From Rahnella bonaserana (GTDB lineage Bacteria > Pseudomonadota > Gammaproteobacteria > Enterobacterales > Enterobacteriaceae), in the NCBI RefSeq assembly GCF_019049675.1, contig NZ_JAFMOW010000066.1, forward strand, positions 186,001 through 250,000: a stretch of 64,000 bases of DNA, read 5' to 3'. The notes beneath the pieces are model-generated. The model worked only from the letters and a program-made list of their open reading frames with translations, did not search any database and was not told the DNA's origin. This document shows, piece after piece, positions 29,834 to 39,018 of the stretch. Positions within the stretch are counted from its first letter, which is position 1, and each line of letters starts with the position of its first letter. Made by a program: the position numbers and the translations under genes.

Positions 29834-30581
29834 GTTCCTCCAGCACATCCCCCATGGGCTGAGAAATACCCACATAAAATGACAGGCATAGAGATTTATA
29901 TTCTTAATTATTAAGTAATTAATACGATGAGATAACTCTATGCCTGCCCTGTACTATGTCATAAATTCTTTAAAGTTAGGCTGACTTGTGATGGCCGTTA
30001 GCTGCCACTGATGAGTTGTGAGGCTCCATCGGCACTGACGGAAGGTCGGGATATATGACCATTTTCCGGGAGCTCTTGCTCAATGTTTCAGCCCGTAATC
30101 CTCCATCACCAGCAGCATCAAGTGAGCTCTTAATGGCTCATTGGTTACAAACAACGTAATTTTCACGGCCAGAACGAAGAGTGTGTCAGGTACTGATCCT
30201 GCCCCGGAAGAGTGAACCAGAAAGGCGATGCATAACATCACCAATGTTGGCTATTTCACGCAAGACAGCGTTATCCAGGAGTAAATAGAATTGTTTACAG
30301 ATTCAACTACTACATCGCTGGATGTCCATTTGTAATTAGCTTTGCTTAATATATTATTAATGTTTTGTTTATGTATTTTTTTGGAGTTTATTAATTCAGG
30401 GGTAATCAATGAGTTATAAAAAACTTTCCATTATTTTTTGGCGTGAACTTTAATTTCGGTGGGGATTCATTCTCTCCATCTATGTGATTTTGCTTAATAA
30501 TAAGTATAATCTCCGCAATGAAATATTTGATGTATATATATATTAATGTCATGGATGTTGGTTTCTTATAAAGGAATTATT
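29834..30581. other. 748-bp non-coding region before the fimbrial operon
   Basis: No supported gene. It holds an 11-bp perfect inverted repeat (29883-29893 and 29936-29946) around 42 AT-rich bases, a minus-strand open frame of 52 codons (30080-30238) without recognisable similarity, and a 14-codon plus-strand frame starting MSYKKLSIIFW near 30408 behind GGGG. From about 30300 on it is strongly AT rich, as expected for a silenced fimbrial promoter. TTTGCTTAATA occurs twice (near 30341 and 30488). No fimB-like recombinase gene is in the window. Confidence 0.6.
29883..29946. repeat. 11-bp inverted repeat flanking 42 AT-rich bases
   Basis: CAGGCATAGAG at 29883-29893 and its exact complement at 29936-29946. 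The repeat lies 50 bases after yfeX and may be a yfeX terminator-like hairpin (long loop), a recombination site or a relic element end. Confidence 0.7.
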
Positions 30582-31088
30582 ATGCGGAAATTAGTATTAC
30601 TTTGCGGCGTCGTGGCGTTGCTTTCAGGTTTGGCACAAGCGCAGAGCGGAAAAATTAATTTCACTGGTGAGATTATCGACACTGCATGCGAAGTGGATAC
30701 AAATTCACAAAATTTGGATGTTAATCTGGGCAGAGTCAGCAAAACGGATTTTAGCGGTGCGGGAACTGTTGCATCAGAGACTGCATTTAAACTCAATTTG
30801 AAAAATTGCCCTGAAGTTACAACGGCAACGATCAAATTCGATGCGACACCTAAAGATGGCGATTATAACGTTATTGATATCAGTGCAGATAGCGGTGCCG
30901 CGAAAGGAGTGGGTGTACAAATTCTGGACTCTGCTCGTAAAGTGGTGCCCCTGTATACGGCTTCCAGTCTCTATGACCTGGCAGTGGGTGATAACTCGCT
31001 GAAGTTCACAGCGCGCTATTACGCTACCGGAGAGGTTACGTCGGGCCCTGCCAACGCGGTTGCAAACTTCACTGTTAATTACAACTAA
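30582..31088 (+). CDS. Fimbrial major subunit-like protein (type 1 pilin family)
   Basis: 168 residues from the ATG at 30582, which has AAGGA seven bases upstream; the frame's earlier ATG is not supported. A signal peptide MRKLVLLCGVVALLSGLAQA is followed by GKINFTGEIIDTACEVD. The paired cysteines of pilins (ACEV near 45 and KNCPEV near 82) are present, and the C-terminus is the chaperone/donor-strand motif ANFTVNYN. The N-terminal beta strand (SGKINFTGEI) would act as donor strand. It is the first gene of a five-gene chaperone-usher operon and therefore the likely shaft subunit. Confidence 0.9.
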   Translation: MRKLVLLCGVVALLSGLAQAQSGKINFTGEIIDTACEVDTNSQNLDVNLGRVSKTDFSGAGTVASETAFKLNLKNCPEVTTATIKFDATPKDGDYNVIDISADSGAAKGVGVQILDSARKVVPLYTASSLYDLAVGDNSLKFTARYYATGEVTSGPANAVANFTVNYN

Positions 31089-31185
31089 TTGATGCCCTGA
31101 TAATAATAGCCTCTTTGAGGCTTTTATTATTACGACTAGAAAAATTAACATTTCAATATTCGTTTTATATGAAGATATTTGTTAA

Positions 31186-31860
31186 ATGATGAAGTCCTTT
31201 AAATATGTTTTATCCGGATTCTTACTCACGTATATATATGCTGCACAGGCAGGTGTTATCGTAGGGGGTACGCGTGTTATTTATGATGGTGCCAAAAAGG
31301 AGATGTCACTCAGCGTTGAGAATCCGGATAAAATTGAATATTTAATTCAGTCCTGGGTGGAGAATATTGAGGGAAACAATTCCAAAGCTCCGTTTGTTAT
31401 CACGCCTCCTTTATTTCGTCTGGACAGCGGACAAAAAAATATTCTGCGCATTGTAGGTACGGGGAATTTGCTTGCTGATCACGAATCATTGTTCTGGCTG
31501 AATATTAAATCTATTCCTTCCGTTGAGAAGCGTGACAACACGTTGCAACTGGCGATTAAAACCCGAATCAAACTGATCTACCGGCCGGAAGCGCTGAAAG
31601 GTGTTTCTCCAGAGGAGGTCACAGACAAACTCGTCTGGAAAAAACAAGGTAATAAATTGCTTGTTAATAACCCGACGGCCTATTACATGAATTTCTCTAC
31701 AGTGACCATTAACGGCACAGCCGTAAAAGATGCACTGTGGGTCGCGCCGCGTTCTGATGCCACATTTTCATTACCAGCCGGTTCATCCTCAAATGAGGTG
31801 CATTGGAAATTGATCAGTGATTATGGGGCGGCAGGAAATGATCACCATGCGGGCATATAA
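31186..31860 (+). CDS. Periplasmic fimbrial chaperone (PapD-like)
   Basis: 224 residues: signal peptide ending near AAQA, then an N-terminal immunoglobulin domain with GGTRVIYDGAKKEMSLSVEN, PPLFRLDSGQKNILRI (G1 strand and conserved arginine) and SLFWLNIKSIP. The second domain carries IKTRIKLIYRP and NNPTAYYMNFS, family hallmarks. It stabilises subunits by donor-strand complementation and carries them to the usher. There is no good Shine-Dalgarno sequence before the double ATG (GTTAAATGATG). Its 3' end overlaps the start of the usher gene. Confidence 0.93.
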   Translation: MMKSFKYVLSGFLLTYIYAAQAGVIVGGTRVIYDGAKKEMSLSVENPDKIEYLIQSWVENIEGNNSKAPFVITPPLFRLDSGQKNILRIVGTGNLLADHESLFWLNIKSIPSVEKRDNTLQLAIKTRIKLIYRPEALKGVSPEEVTDKLVWKKQGNKLLVNNPTAYYMNFSTVTINGTAVKDALWVAPRSDATFSLPAGSSSNEVHWKLISDYGAAGNDHHAGI

Positions 31861-34456
31861 ACTTTTTCTGACACGTACAGATAAGATCCGCGCAATAAGA
31901 AAGATGAACAGGAAATGTAGCGATAAGGTGGATCCGTTTCGGTTCTCATGCCTTGCTTGTTTCGTTACGGTCTGTCTGACGGCAGATTTGAGTAAGCCCG
32001 TCTTTGCTGAGCGCTATTTCAACCCGGCATTGCTGGAGCTTGACGGCCCATCGCAGGGTAAAACTGATATCTCTCTTTTTGAAAAAGGAGGGCAGTCGCC
32101 CGGAACATATCGCGTTGACGTCTGGCTGAATCAGCAGATGGTGGATTCCCGCGACGTGGAGTTCAAACTGGTTGAAAGCGCTGACGGCAAGAAGGTTCTG
32201 CAACCCTGTCTGTCAGCATCCATGCTTGAGAGCTATGGTGTAAAACAGGCGTTATTAACCGGTATTTCCGCCACAGAAACTTGCGTGAATTTATCGGTTA
32301 TCGAGCAGGCTTCCAGCGATTTTGACTTCGCTCGCCAGCGTCTGAGCCTGAGTTTTCCTCAGGCATCTCTGGATGTTCATGCCAGGGGTTATGTCTCGCC
32401 AGACCGCTGGGACCAGGGCATTAATGCGCTATTGCTGAATTACAGTTTTTCCGGCGCGCAGAACCATGCGTTTAACGCAACCGGTGAAGATAACGACAAT
32501 CAGTATCTTAACCTGCGACCCGGTTTCAACATTGGCGCGTGGCGCTTGCGTAACTATTCCACCTGGTCGCGTGACAGCAATGGTCAGTCAAATTGGGATT
32601 CTGTTTATACCTTGTTGCAACGCGATATCCTTGCCTTGCACGGGCAGATGACGCTGGGGGACAGTAACTCGTCTTCAGACGTCTTCGACAGTGTGCCATT
32701 TCGCGGGGCGCAAATCGCCTCGGACGATGAAATGCTGCCAGACAGTCTGCGCGGTTATGCGCCAATCGTGAAAGGGATCGCCCGTACCAACGCAGAAGTC
32801 ACGGTTCGCCAGAACGGTTACGTCATCTATCAAACGTCGGTCGCACCGGGTGCGTTTGAAATTACCGATATGTACCCCACCGGCAGCAGCGGCGATCTCG
32901 ACGTCACCATAAAAGAGACGGATGGCAGTGAACAGCATCTGATACTGCCTTACGCCAGCCTGCCCGTTTTGCAACGTGAAGGCCAGTTAAAGTACAGCGT
33001 GACGGGCGGCGGTTATCGGGCTTATGACGGTGATATCAATAAGACGCAGTTTATCCAGAGTACGGCAATTTATGGTCTGCCGTGGAACACAACGGTCTAT
33101 GGCGGCCTGCAGTCAGCCGGGGATAAATACAGCGCACTTGCAATGGGGATGGGGCTCAACCTCGGTATCGTCGGCGCGTTATCGGCGGATGTCACTGTGG
33201 CGAAATCATCGCCTATGAATGAGGACACCAGGCACGGTCAGTCCTGGCGATTTCGCTATAGCAAAAACATGGTGGAAACGGGAACCAACTTTGCGATTGC
33301 CGGCTACCGCTATTCTACCAGCGGCTATTACGGCATGCAGGAACTGCTGGATACCTGGCGAAACGATGACAGCTATACCGCGCCTGACCGCCGTCGTAAT
33401 CGTTTTGAAATCTCGATGAACCAGAACTTGTGGCAAGACGCCGGTGCTCTCTCGTTGAGCCTGGTGAAAGAGGATTACTGGAGTACCGATCGCGATATGC
33501 GCTCCATGACGGCTGCTTATAACAACAACTGGCGTGGGACCAGCTATTCACTGAGTTATAGCTATAACCGCAACACCACGTCGGAAGATAACGATAAGGT
33601 TTATCAGTCAGATCAAATTTTGTCTCTGAATATCAGTATACCTCTCGACAAGTTTATGCCGGATACGTGGGCCAGTTATGGCATGAATACCCGACGCAAC
33701 GGCGGTACGACCCACAGTGCAGGTCTTAATGGCTCAGCGCTGGAAGACAAAAACCTGAACTGGAGCGTTCAGGAAGGTTACAGCACCGACCAAACGGGCA
33801 CTATCGGTAATGTCAATCTGGACTACAAAGGCTCACGCGGAAATATTTCCGCGGGCTATGGCTATGACAACGACTATCAACGCCTCAATTACAGCGCGCA
33901 GGGCGGCATTGTGCTGCATGGCGATGGTATTACATTCTCACAACCGCTGGGCGATACGGTCGCGCTGGTGAAAGCCCCGGGCGCAGGCGGCGTCAAAGTG
34001 GAGAATCAGACCGGGGTGCGAACGGATCCCCGTGGCTATACCACGCTACCGTACCTCAGCGTCTATCGGGAAAACCACATCGACCTGGAAGGCGAGAGCC
34101 TGCCGGATAATGTCGATCTGTCATTGACCTCAAAAACCGTAGTGCCTACCCGTGGTGCAGTGGTTCGGGCCAACTTCGACACTCATATCGGTGCCAGAGC
34201 GTTAATCACTCTCATGAAAACGGATCATCAGCCAGTACCCTTCGGTGCAATCGTATCGGCAGGCTCAGATAAAGAGAGGATCGCTGCCGCCATGGTCGGT
34301 GACGATGGGCAAGTATATGTGACGGGATTAACGCCGCAGGGCGATCTCCAGGTGCAATGGGGGCGACTGGACGGGCAACATTGCCGTATTCATTACCAGT
34401 TGCCAGCAGTGGATCCCAAAAGTGGCATTGTGATGTTAAGCGGCGTATGTCGTTAA
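31847..34456 (+). CDS. Outer-membrane fimbrial usher (FimD-like)
   Basis: About 869 residues from the ATG at 31847, which overlaps the chaperone gene by 14 bp and has AGGAA eleven bases upstream; ATG codons at 31838 and 31904 are alternatives. A long n-region precedes a hydrophobic stretch (FSCLACFVTVCLTA) and cleavage near VFA-ERYF. The N-terminal domain starts ERYFNPALLELDGP; the barrel contains RGAQIASDDEMLPDSLRGYAP and the plug region with VTVRQNGYVIYQTSVAPGAF. C-terminal domains follow from KAPGAGGVKVENQTGVRTD; the last cysteine pair (HCRIHYQLP...GVCR) is intact. It assembles and secretes the fimbria. Confidence 0.93.
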   Translation: MRAYKLFLTRTDKIRAIRKMNRKCSDKVDPFRFSCLACFVTVCLTADLSKPVFAERYFNPALLELDGPSQGKTDISLFEKGGQSPGTYRVDVWLNQQMVDSRDVEFKLVESADGKKVLQPCLSASMLESYGVKQALLTGISATETCVNLSVIEQASSDFDFARQRLSLSFPQASLDVHARGYVSPDRWDQGINALLLNYSFSGAQNHAFNATGEDNDNQYLNLRPGFNIGAWRLRNYSTWSRDSNGQSNWDSVYTLLQRDILALHGQMTLGDSNSSSDVFDSVPFRGAQIASDDEMLPDSLRGYAPIVKGIARTNAEVTVRQNGYVIYQTSVAPGAFEITDMYPTGSSGDLDVTIKETDGSEQHLILPYASLPVLQREGQLKYSVTGGGYRAYDGDINKTQFIQSTAIYGLPWNTTVYGGLQSAGDKYSALAMGMGLNLGIVGALSADVTVAKSSPMNEDTRHGQSWRFRYSKNMVETGTNFAIAGYRYSTSGYYGMQELLDTWRNDDSYTAPDRRRNRFEISMNQNLWQDAGALSLSLVKEDYWSTDRDMRSMTAAYNNNWRGTSYSLSYSYNRNTTSEDNDKVYQSDQILSLNISIPLDKFMPDTWASYGMNTRRNGGTTHSAGLNGSALEDKNLNWSVQEGYSTDQTGTIGNVNLDYKGSRGNISAGYGYDNDYQRLNYSAQGGIVLHGDGITFSQPLGDTVALVKAPGAGGVKVENQTGVRTDPRGYTTLPYLSVYRENHIDLEGESLPDNVDLSLTSKTVVPTRGAVVRANFDTHIGARALITLMKTDHQPVPFGAIVSAGSDKERIAAAMVGDDGQVYVTGLTPQGDLQVQWGRLDGQHCRIHYQLPAVDPKSGIVMLSGVCR

Positions 34457-34481
34457 GAAACATTATCGATTTCAGGAAAAT

Positions 34482-34991
34482 ATGATGAAGAAAATCACAG
34501 TATTAATTGTTACTGCATCGCTTTTCACTCTACCAGTGCTCGCCAACACTACCACCATTAATATTACCGGCAAGGTAGTCGCGTCTCCGTGCTCGCTAAG
34601 TCAGGAAGGGGCGCTGTCAGTCGATCTGGGGCAGAGCCTGCAGGCGAAAGATCTTGAAACAGCCGGTACAGGTTCAACCTGGGTTCCCTTTACGCTGGGC
34701 CTGGTGAGTTGCCCGACGGGTACAACCTCCGTGAAGGCCACGTTCTCCGGCACCCCGGACACCAGTGATGCAACCCGATTGTATAAAAATAGCGGTACAG
34801 CGGGGAATATTGCTTTGGAATTGCAGGACAATAAAAATACGCCGCTGGGCAATGGCTCTACCTTAACGGGAACCATTGATACCTCTCATGCCTACACTTA
34901 TAACCTCAAAGCACGGGCGTTCACCGCGCAGGGTGGAACGACGCCAGGCACCATTGCTTCTGAGGTGATGGTGGCGTTTACTTATAATTAA
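34482..34991 (+). CDS. Minor fimbrial subunit (FimF/FimG-like)
   Basis: 169 residues; AGGA lies upstream of a double ATG, and spacing favours the second (34485). Signal peptide ends at VLA-N. The mature chain opens TTTINITGKVVASPCSL, a donor strand and first cysteine, with the second cysteine in LVSCPTG, and ends VMVAFTYN. Since it sits between usher and adhesin, it is probably the tip adaptor linking the adhesin to the shaft. Sequence differs clearly from the first pilin gene. Confidence 0.88.
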   Translation: MMKKITVLIVTASLFTLPVLANTTTINITGKVVASPCSLSQEGALSVDLGQSLQAKDLETAGTGSTWVPFTLGLVSCPTGTTSVKATFSGTPDTSDATRLYKNSGTAGNIALELQDNKNTPLGNGSTLTGTIDTSHAYTYNLKARAFTAQGGTTPGTIASEVMVAFTYN

Positions 34992-35008
34992 CCCGCAGGT
35001 CAGTCATC

Positions 35009-35968
35009 ATGATGTACGGTAAATTCGGGGCGTTGGGGGCTTTATTATTGGTTTCCGGCTATGTTCATGCGGGCTACACAACGGTAACGAATGTGGAAAA
35101 ACAAACGGTTGGCTACGATCTGAGCGCTATCTCGATACCTGATCAGCCGGGAGGAGCCAGTGCCTGGAAGGAAAACAACTCGTTATCGGTGGTTTATGAT
35201 TGCGGGGCCAATGGCTCTGTGACCTATTCTCTGAATGTGGCTGGAGTACAAATCGACAATAAGACCTGGAAAACCAGTAATGAGGGCGTGGGGATACGTT
35301 ACAAACTGGAAGGCGCTTACGATTTTTTCCCCTCCGTAGAAACTTACCCTTACACAACGAAACAACCAACATGCAAAGAGGGGAAAGAAACAACTACATA
35401 CGTTCACGTCAGATATCAGTTGGTGCGATTAGCCGCACATGTACCGGCTGGCGGTGTCGGACCACTGCCGAATGTTACTGTTAATGTGAATAACGATGAT
35501 CCTGCCGCGAAGGATTTCAGTCAGCTTTTCTTAAGCGGGATTGCGAAAAATATTAAAGTGAACGGATGCGCTATTGACGCGCCATCGCAGGTTACCCTGC
35601 CCGATCTCTATACTGCCGATCTGTTGGCTGGCGTGAACCTGCAAACCACACGGATTCCGATCACCCTGAAAAACTGTCCGGGGGCTGTGAATAACATTAC
35701 CTATAAATTCTCGCCTGCTAATGGCACGATGAGTTATGCCAATGGCGAGATGAAGACGGCACCGGGTTCTGCGCGAGGCATTTATTTGAGATTAACGAAA
35801 GAGAATGGACAACCCTATTCACTGAATGGCATTTTTGCCATCGATCATTATCAGGGAAGTGGTGATTACTCATTGCCTGCCAACATCTCTTATTATATTC
35901 ACTCGGTGAATGATGTAAGACCTGGGCCAGTCAACGAGGCCATAACCTTGACGGTGGATTATAACTGA
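35009..35968 (+). CDS. Two-domain fimbrial tip adhesin (FimH-like architecture)
   Basis: 319 residues. The signal peptide ends at VHA-G. Residues about 22-170 form a lectin-like region with its own cysteine pair (YDCGANG near 64 and PTCKEG near 120). Residues about 175-319 form a pilin domain with a second pair (NGCAID and LKNCPGA), ending ITLTVDYN. A GVGPLPNVTVNVNN segment looks like the inter-domain linker. This layout defines the tip adhesin of type-1-like fimbriae. The receptor is unknown and the N-terminal domain does not resemble mannose-binding FimH closely by eye. It is the last gene of the operon; no terminator is obvious. Confidence 0.86.
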   Translation: MMYGKFGALGALLLVSGYVHAGYTTVTNVEKQTVGYDLSAISIPDQPGGASAWKENNSLSVVYDCGANGSVTYSLNVAGVQIDNKTWKTSNEGVGIRYKLEGAYDFFPSVETYPYTTKQPTCKEGKETTTYVHVRYQLVRLAAHVPAGGVGPLPNVTVNVNNDDPAAKDFSQLFLSGIAKNIKVNGCAIDAPSQVTLPDLYTADLLAGVNLQTTRIPITLKNCPGAVNNITYKFSPANGTMSYANGEMKTAPGSARGIYLRLTKENGQPYSLNGIFAIDHYQGSGDYSLPANISYYIHSVNDVRPGPVNEAITLTVDYN

Positions 35969-35992
35969 TCCTCTTCGTGCTGCCCGTATTAG

Positions 35993-36223
35993 CCGCCCGA
36001 TTATTTCGACGATGCCGCTGATAAACGCGAAACGGCGGCGTTATTTCGCGGCGTAATCATCGCGATGACCAGCTACCTCATCGCCTTTAGCCCATACGCC
36101 TGGAGCCAGCCAGGCCATCCCCTTCTGTTATTCCCCCTGCGTTTGTTAATGCCTTATAGCTTTTCATGCTTGAAAATCACCAAATGGTATATAAAACCGT
36201 TACAGCCTGACCCTCAGTTATAA
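35993..36223 (+). pseudogene. Open-frame remnant, possible C-terminal piece of a membrane protein
   Basis: After a TAG at 35990 the frame stays open for 76 codons to a TAA at 36221, without a credible start near its beginning; the first ATG is at codon 25. The conceptual product begins PPDYFDDAADKRETAAL, has a hydrophobic stretch (VIIAMTSYLIAFSPYAW) and a second one (PLLLFPLRLLMPYSF), and ends KPLQPDPQL. Codon use looks coding-like. I do not recognise the family. It may be the broken end of a gene displaced by the fimbrial insertion. Confidence 0.4.
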
Positions 36224-36290
36224 ATACACTGTGTGATATTGAGCGGCATTTATCAGCGTCGCATATCGGTTCACTCACCTAAGGCTAAGC

Positions 36291-37313
36291 ATGAAAACAC
36301 TCGGATTTACAGGCGGCGTGCTGAAAGGTTCCGTGGCGGCATTGCTGCTGGCCAGCGGAGCGGCTTCGGCGACTGAATTGCTCAACAGTTCTTATGATGT
36401 GTCCCGTGAACTTTTTGCTGCACTGAACCCGCCATTTCAGAAACAGTGGGCTGATCAAAACAACGGTGACAAACTCGATATCAAGCAGTCGCATGCCGGT
36501 TCTTCCAAGCAGGCACTGGCGATTTTGCAAGGTCTGAAAGCGGATGTGGTCACTTACAATCAGGTGACCGATGTGCAGATTTTGCATGACCGCGGCAACC
36601 TGATCCCTGCCGGCTGGCAAAGTCGCCTGCCGAACAATAGTTCGCCGTTTTATTCCACCATGGCGTTTCTGGTGCGCAAGGGCAATCCAAAGAACATTCA
36701 CAGCTGGGACGATTTAGCGCGTCCGGGCGTCAGCCTGGTGTTCCCGAATCCCAAAACCTCCGGCAATGGCCGTTATACCTACCTGGGTGCCTGGGGCGCG
36801 TTCAATCTGGAAGACAATAAAAACCAGACGCAAACCCGCGAGAAGATGGCGAGTTTCCTGAAAAACGTGCAGGTGTTTGACACCGGCGGCCGTGGGGCGA
36901 CGACCACCTTTGTGGAGCGCGGACTGGGTGATGTGCTGATCAGTTTCGAATCTGAAGTGAACAATATCCGCAAACAGTACGGTGATGATCAATACGAAGT
37001 GATTGTGCCGAAAGTGGACATTCTGGCGGAGTTCCCGGTGGCCTGGGTGGACAAAAACGTCGAGAAAAATGGCACTGAAAAAGCCGCAAAAGATTATCTG
37101 AATTATTTGTGGAGTCCGCAGGCGCAGAAAATCATTACCAGTTTTAACTACCGCGTGTATGACAAAACGGCGATGGCAGCGGCGAAAGGGCAGTTCCCGG
37201 ATACCAAACTGTTCAAAGTTGAAGAGCAGTTCGGTGGCTGGCCACAAGTGATGGAAACCCATTTCAGTACCGGCGGTGAGCTGGACAAACTGTTAGAGCA
37301 AGGTCACAAGTAA
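36291..37313 (+). CDS. cysP: Thiosulfate/sulfate-binding periplasmic protein CysP
   Basis: 340 residues, with a signal peptide ending ASA-T and the sulfate-binding family signature [20 protein letters not shown] near residue 145. SHAGSSKQA (near 66) and [12 protein letters not shown] (near 198) line the ligand pocket. It delivers sulfate and thiosulfate to CysTWA. TAAGG precedes the start, and 67 bp separate it from the remnant frame upstream; a CysB-type promoter is expected but I could not define it. The stop overlaps the cysT start (TAATG). Confidence 0.96.
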   Translation: MKTLGFTGGVLKGSVAALLLASGAASATELLNSSYDVSRELFAALNPPFQKQWADQNNGDKLDIKQSHAGSSKQALAILQGLKADVVTYNQVTDVQILHDRGNLIPAGWQSRLPNNSSPFYSTMAFLVRKGNPKNIHSWDDLARPGVSLVFPNPKTSGNGRYTYLGAWGAFNLEDNKNQTQTREKMASFLKNVQVFDTGGRGATTTFVERGLGDVLISFESEVNNIRKQYGDDQYEVIVPKVDILAEFPVAWVDKNVEKNGTEKAAKDYLNYLWSPQAQKIITSFNYRVYDKTAMAAAKGQFPDTKLFKVEEQFGGWPQVMETHFSTGGELDKLLEQGHK

Positions 37314-38143
37314 TGTTGTTGTCGAGCAAACGCGTATTACCCGGATTCACCCTGAGCCTCGGCAGCAGCCTGCTGTTCGTCTGCCTGGTGTTGCTGCTGC
37401 CGCTGAGTGCGCTGGTGATGCAGTTGTCACAAATGACGCTGGCGCAATACTGGGATGTGATCACCAACGGTCAGGTTGTTGCGGCCTATAAAGTGACACT
37501 GCTGGCGGCAGGTGTGGCGAGTATTTTTAACTGTTTCTTCGGCATGCTGATGGCGTGGATCCTGACCCGTTACGAATTTCCCGGCAAAAGCCTGGTGGAC
37601 GGGCTGATGGATTTGCCGTTCGCATTGCCGACGGCCGTGGCCGGCTTAACGCTGGCCGGCCTGTTTTCTACCACCGGGTTTTACGGTCAGTGGCTGGCGC
37701 ATTTTGATATCAAAGTGGCTTACACCTGGCTCGGTATTGCGGTGGCAATGGCCTTTACCAGCATCCCGTTTGTGGTGCGTACCGTGCAACCGGTGCTGGA
37801 AGAATTAGGTCCGGAATATGAAGAAGCCGCTGAAACGCTGGGCGCTTCGCGCTGGCAGAGTTTCCGTCGCGTGGTATTGCCGGAAGTCATGCCTTCTTTG
37901 ATGGCGGGCACTGCGCTGTCCTTTACCCGCAGCCTGGGCGAATTCGGTGCGGTGATTTTCATCGCCGGTAACATCGCCTGGAAAACTGAAGTGACCTCGC
38001 TGATGATTTTCATCCGCTTGCAGGAATTTGATTATCCGGCAGCCAGCGCGATTGCGTCGGTAATTCTGGCCGCATCGCTGCTGTTGCTGTTCGCGATTAA
38101 CACCTTACAGAGCCGTTATGGCCGTCGTCTGGGAGGCCAGTAA
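37313..38143 (+). CDS. cysT: Sulfate/thiosulfate ABC transporter permease CysT (CysU)
   Basis: 276 residues, about six membrane helices. The permease EAA loop is EEAAETLGASRWQSFRRVVLPEVMP near residue 165. It pairs with CysW to form the inner-membrane channel. The ATG overlaps the cysP stop by one base and its stop overlaps the cysW ATG the same way, so the operon is tightly coupled. Confidence 0.96.
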   Translation: MLLSSKRVLPGFTLSLGSSLLFVCLVLLLPLSALVMQLSQMTLAQYWDVITNGQVVAAYKVTLLAAGVASIFNCFFGMLMAWILTRYEFPGKSLVDGLMDLPFALPTAVAGLTLAGLFSTTGFYGQWLAHFDIKVAYTWLGIAVAMAFTSIPFVVRTVQPVLEELGPEYEEAAETLGASRWQSFRRVVLPEVMPSLMAGTALSFTRSLGEFGAVIFIAGNIAWKTEVTSLMIFIRLQEFDYPAASAIASVILAASLLLLFAINTLQSRYGRRLGGQ

Positions 38144-39018
38144 TGTCTGATATTCCGGCTTTTGCAGGCGAAAAACGCCAGCGCATCGACTGGGTGAAAT
38201 GGTCGCTGATCGGCACCGGTTTACTGATTTGTATTCTGCTGCTGGTAATCCCAATGATTAGCATTTTTGTGCTGGCATTTTCCGACGGGATTGCCGCAGT
38301 GTGGAAGAACCTGTCGGATTCCGACATGTTGCATTCCATCTGGCTGACCGTGCTGATGGCGCTGATCACCGTGCCGGTGAACCTGATTTTCGGCACGTTG
38401 CTGGCCTGGCTGGTGGCGCGCTTTAATTTCCCGGGGCGTCAGCTGTTACTGACGCTGATCGACATCCCGTTCGCGGTTTCGCCCGTGGTTGCCGGTCTGT
38501 TGTATCTGCTGTTTTACGGCACCAACGGCCCGATTGGCGGCTGGCTGGATGCGCATAATATTCAGTTCATGTTTGCCTGGCCGGGCATGGTGATGGTGAC
38601 CGTTTTCGTCACCTGTCCGTTTGTGATCCGTGAGCTGGTGCCGGTGATGCTGAGCCAGGGCAGCCATGAAGATGAAGCCGCGGTGTTACTGGGCGCTTCA
38701 GGCTGGCAGATGTTCCGCCGTGTGACCTTGCCGAATATCCGCTGGGCATTACTGTACGGCGTGGTGCTGACCAATGCCCGCGCGATCGGGGAGTTTGGTG
38801 CGGTTTCTGTCGTTTCCGGTTCTATCCGCGGCGAAACTTACACGCTGCCATTACAAGTTGAATTACTGCATCAGGACTACAACACCGCAGGCGCGTTTAC
38901 TGCCGCTGCGCTGCTGACCCTGATGGCGATTGTCACACTGTTTCTGAAAAGCGGCCTGCAATGGCGTCTGAAACGCCATAACGACCGTCTTGAGCGGGAG
39001 GAAAGTCATGAGCATTGA
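38143..39018 (+). CDS. cysW: Sulfate/thiosulfate ABC transporter permease CysW
   Basis: 291 residues with six membrane segments and the EAA loop [25 protein letters not shown] near residue 180. The N-terminal tail [11 protein letters not shown] is cytoplasmic. Its 3' end overlaps cysA by 11 bp, and the cysA ribosome site (GGAGG) lies within it. Confidence 0.96.
   Translation: MSDIPAFAGEKRQRIDWVKWSLIGTGLLICILLLVIPMISIFVLAFSDGIAAVWKNLSDSDMLHSIWLTVLMALITVPVNLIFGTLLAWLVARFNFPGRQLLLTLIDIPFAVSPVVAGLLYLLFYGTNGPIGGWLDAHNIQFMFAWPGMVMVTVFVTCPFVIRELVPVMLSQGSHEDEAAVLLGASGWQMFRRVTLPNIRWALLYGVVLTNARAIGEFGAVSVVSGSIRGETYTLPLQVELLHQDYNTAGAFTAAALLTLMAIVTLFLKSGLQWRLKRHNDRLEREESHEH

Noticed and set aside
29883-29946. 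Invertible promoter switch like fimS
   Set aside because: Only 42 bases lie between the arms, the arms lie over 600 bp from the pilin gene, and no FimB/FimE recombinase gene is visible; kept only as an inverted repeat.
30080-30238. 52-residue minus-strand frame upstream of the fimbrial operon as a real gene
   Set aside because: No ribosome site, no family resemblance, and it lies in a region that otherwise shows no coding signature; not enough support for a CDS.
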